Positions 14,374 to 15,944 of a DNA stretch of 15,944 nt are shown in pieces; positions within the stretch are counted from its first letter, which is position 1, and each line of letters begins with the position of its first letter. The notes beneath the pieces were generated by a model that had not been told where the DNA came from, ran no database searches, and was given only the letters and a program-made list of their open reading frames with translations. The DNA is taken from the NCBI GenBank assembly GCA_001803565.1, contig MHDQ01000246.1, positions 1 to 15,944 of the forward strand, written 5' to 3'. A program made the translations under genes and the position numbers. This DNA comes from Nitrospinae bacterium RIFCSPLOWO2_12_FULL_45_22. Lineage in GTDB: Bacteria > 2-12-FULL-45-22.

Positions 14374-14403
14374 ATCTGTGTGTATCTGCGAAAATCTGTG
14401 TCC
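14374..14403. repeat. Short tandem of ATCTGTG units, 10-base period
   Basis: Three units follow one another: ATCTGTGTGT (14374), ATCTGCGAAA (14384) and ATCTGTGTCC (14394). ATCTGTGT..ATCTGCG..ATCTGTGTCC strings recur in intergenic DNA of various environmental bacteria, as I remember them. No function is evident. Confidence 0.6.
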
Positions 14404-14453
14404 TAATTAATTTAATCGTATAGGAATTTTCATTTTATTAATGCGGTTTTGTG

Positions 14454-14472
14454 GTAGTCGCAGGCTTTAGCC
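14454..14472. repeat. Fragment of the folP-cdaA repeat before ahcY
   Basis: These 19 bases match 5302-5320 with a single change (GTAGT against GTAGC). Only the left arm is present; the right-arm sequence TGCGGCTAC is missing, so this is a partial or decayed copy ending about 15 bases before the ahcY ribosome binding site. Confidence 0.7.
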
Positions 14473-14480
14473 GGCGTTAA

Positions 14481-15755
<1,275 letters not shown>

Positions 15756-15944
15756 TCCGGTAACCGTTCGGCCACTAAGTGCTCTAATCCATAATTACAG
15801 TGACGTATTTGAGAGAAAGTGCTTATGATAAGGAAACCAGGAATACAGGAGATGTTAACCCCGCTTAGGCGGGGTTAATTTCCTGGCCTCTTGGCTTCCT
15901 AATAAAAAAGAAGGCAAAAAATAGGCATAATACGTAACTGTATT
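15756..15944. other. Non-coding end of window after ahcY
   Basis: There is no gene here. Apart from the hairpin at 15855-15878, the sequence is AT-rich and ends without a recognisable start of a following gene. AAGTGCT occurs at 15777-15783 and again near 15817, without clear meaning. Confidence 0.6.
15855..15878. terminator. GC-rich hairpin, probable terminator after ahcY
   Basis: TTAACCCCGC (15855-15864) and GCGGGGTTAA (15869-15878) are perfect complements around a TTAG loop, giving a ten-base-pair stem. TTTCC follows, so the T-run is short. The flanks CCAGGA (about 15837) and TCCTGG (about 15881) can extend the structure. The stem is symmetrical and could serve either strand. It lies about 100 bases past the ahcY stop. 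Confidence 0.6.

Overview
This is a gene-dense stretch of a bacterial chromosome. All fifteen recognisable genes are on the + strand: mpl, ftsH, folE, folP, cdaA, cdaR, pdxJ, nnr, tsaE, lptC, lptA, lptB, rpoN, hpf, ahcY. The set points to a Gram-negative (diderm) bacterium. Mpl recycles meso-DAP peptidoglycan, LptC/LptA/LptB export lipopolysaccharide, and sigma-54 (RpoN) is present. The blocks ftsH-folP-cdaA-cdaR-pdxJ-nnr-tsaE and lptC-lptA-lptB-rpoN-hpf resemble Desulfobacterota (deltaproteobacterial) gene order, as does the FtsH N-terminus. A related candidate phylum is equally possible, because the ahcY protein is the short form common in archaea and thermophiles. No tRNA, rRNA, CRISPR array, transposase, phage gene or minus-strand gene was found.

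Layout. Bases 1-425 are non-coding, with an inverted repeat and a weak promoter candidate ahead of mpl. Next come ftsH (membrane proteolysis) and folE-folP (folate). cdaA-cdaR follow (c-di-AMP synthesis and its membrane partner), then pdxJ (vitamin B6), nnr (repair of damaged NAD(P)H) and tsaE (tRNA t6A modification). The lptCAB block is followed by rpoN and a long-form hpf (ribosome hibernation). A 320-bp spacer made largely of repeats separates hpf from ahcY (SAH hydrolase). A GC-rich hairpin, probably a terminator, lies about 100 bp after ahcY.

How the genes fit together. Several overlap or nearly touch (folE/folP, cdaA/cdaR, pdxJ/nnr, lptC/lptA, lptB/rpoN, rpoN/hpf), so they are probably co-transcribed in blocks. 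Themes are envelope building and quality control (mpl, ftsH, lptCAB, cdaAR), cofactor supply and repair (folE, folP, pdxJ, nnr), and translation or stress physiology (tsaE, rpoN, hpf). glmM, which commonly follows cdaAR, and acpS, which often sits between pdxJ and nnr, are not in their expected places.

The non-routine feature is the non-coding DNA. Almost every gap longer than about 70 bp holds an inverted or dispersed repeat, and at least two families occur twice in the window. Several repeats start inside the preceding gene and supply its last codons and stop (ftsH, tsaE, folP, nnr). The clearest pair is a 154/168-bp direct repeat: one copy encodes the NnrD C-terminal tail, the other lies between hpf and ahcY. 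I see no convincing new protein system. The repeats and their relation to gene ends are what deserve a second look.
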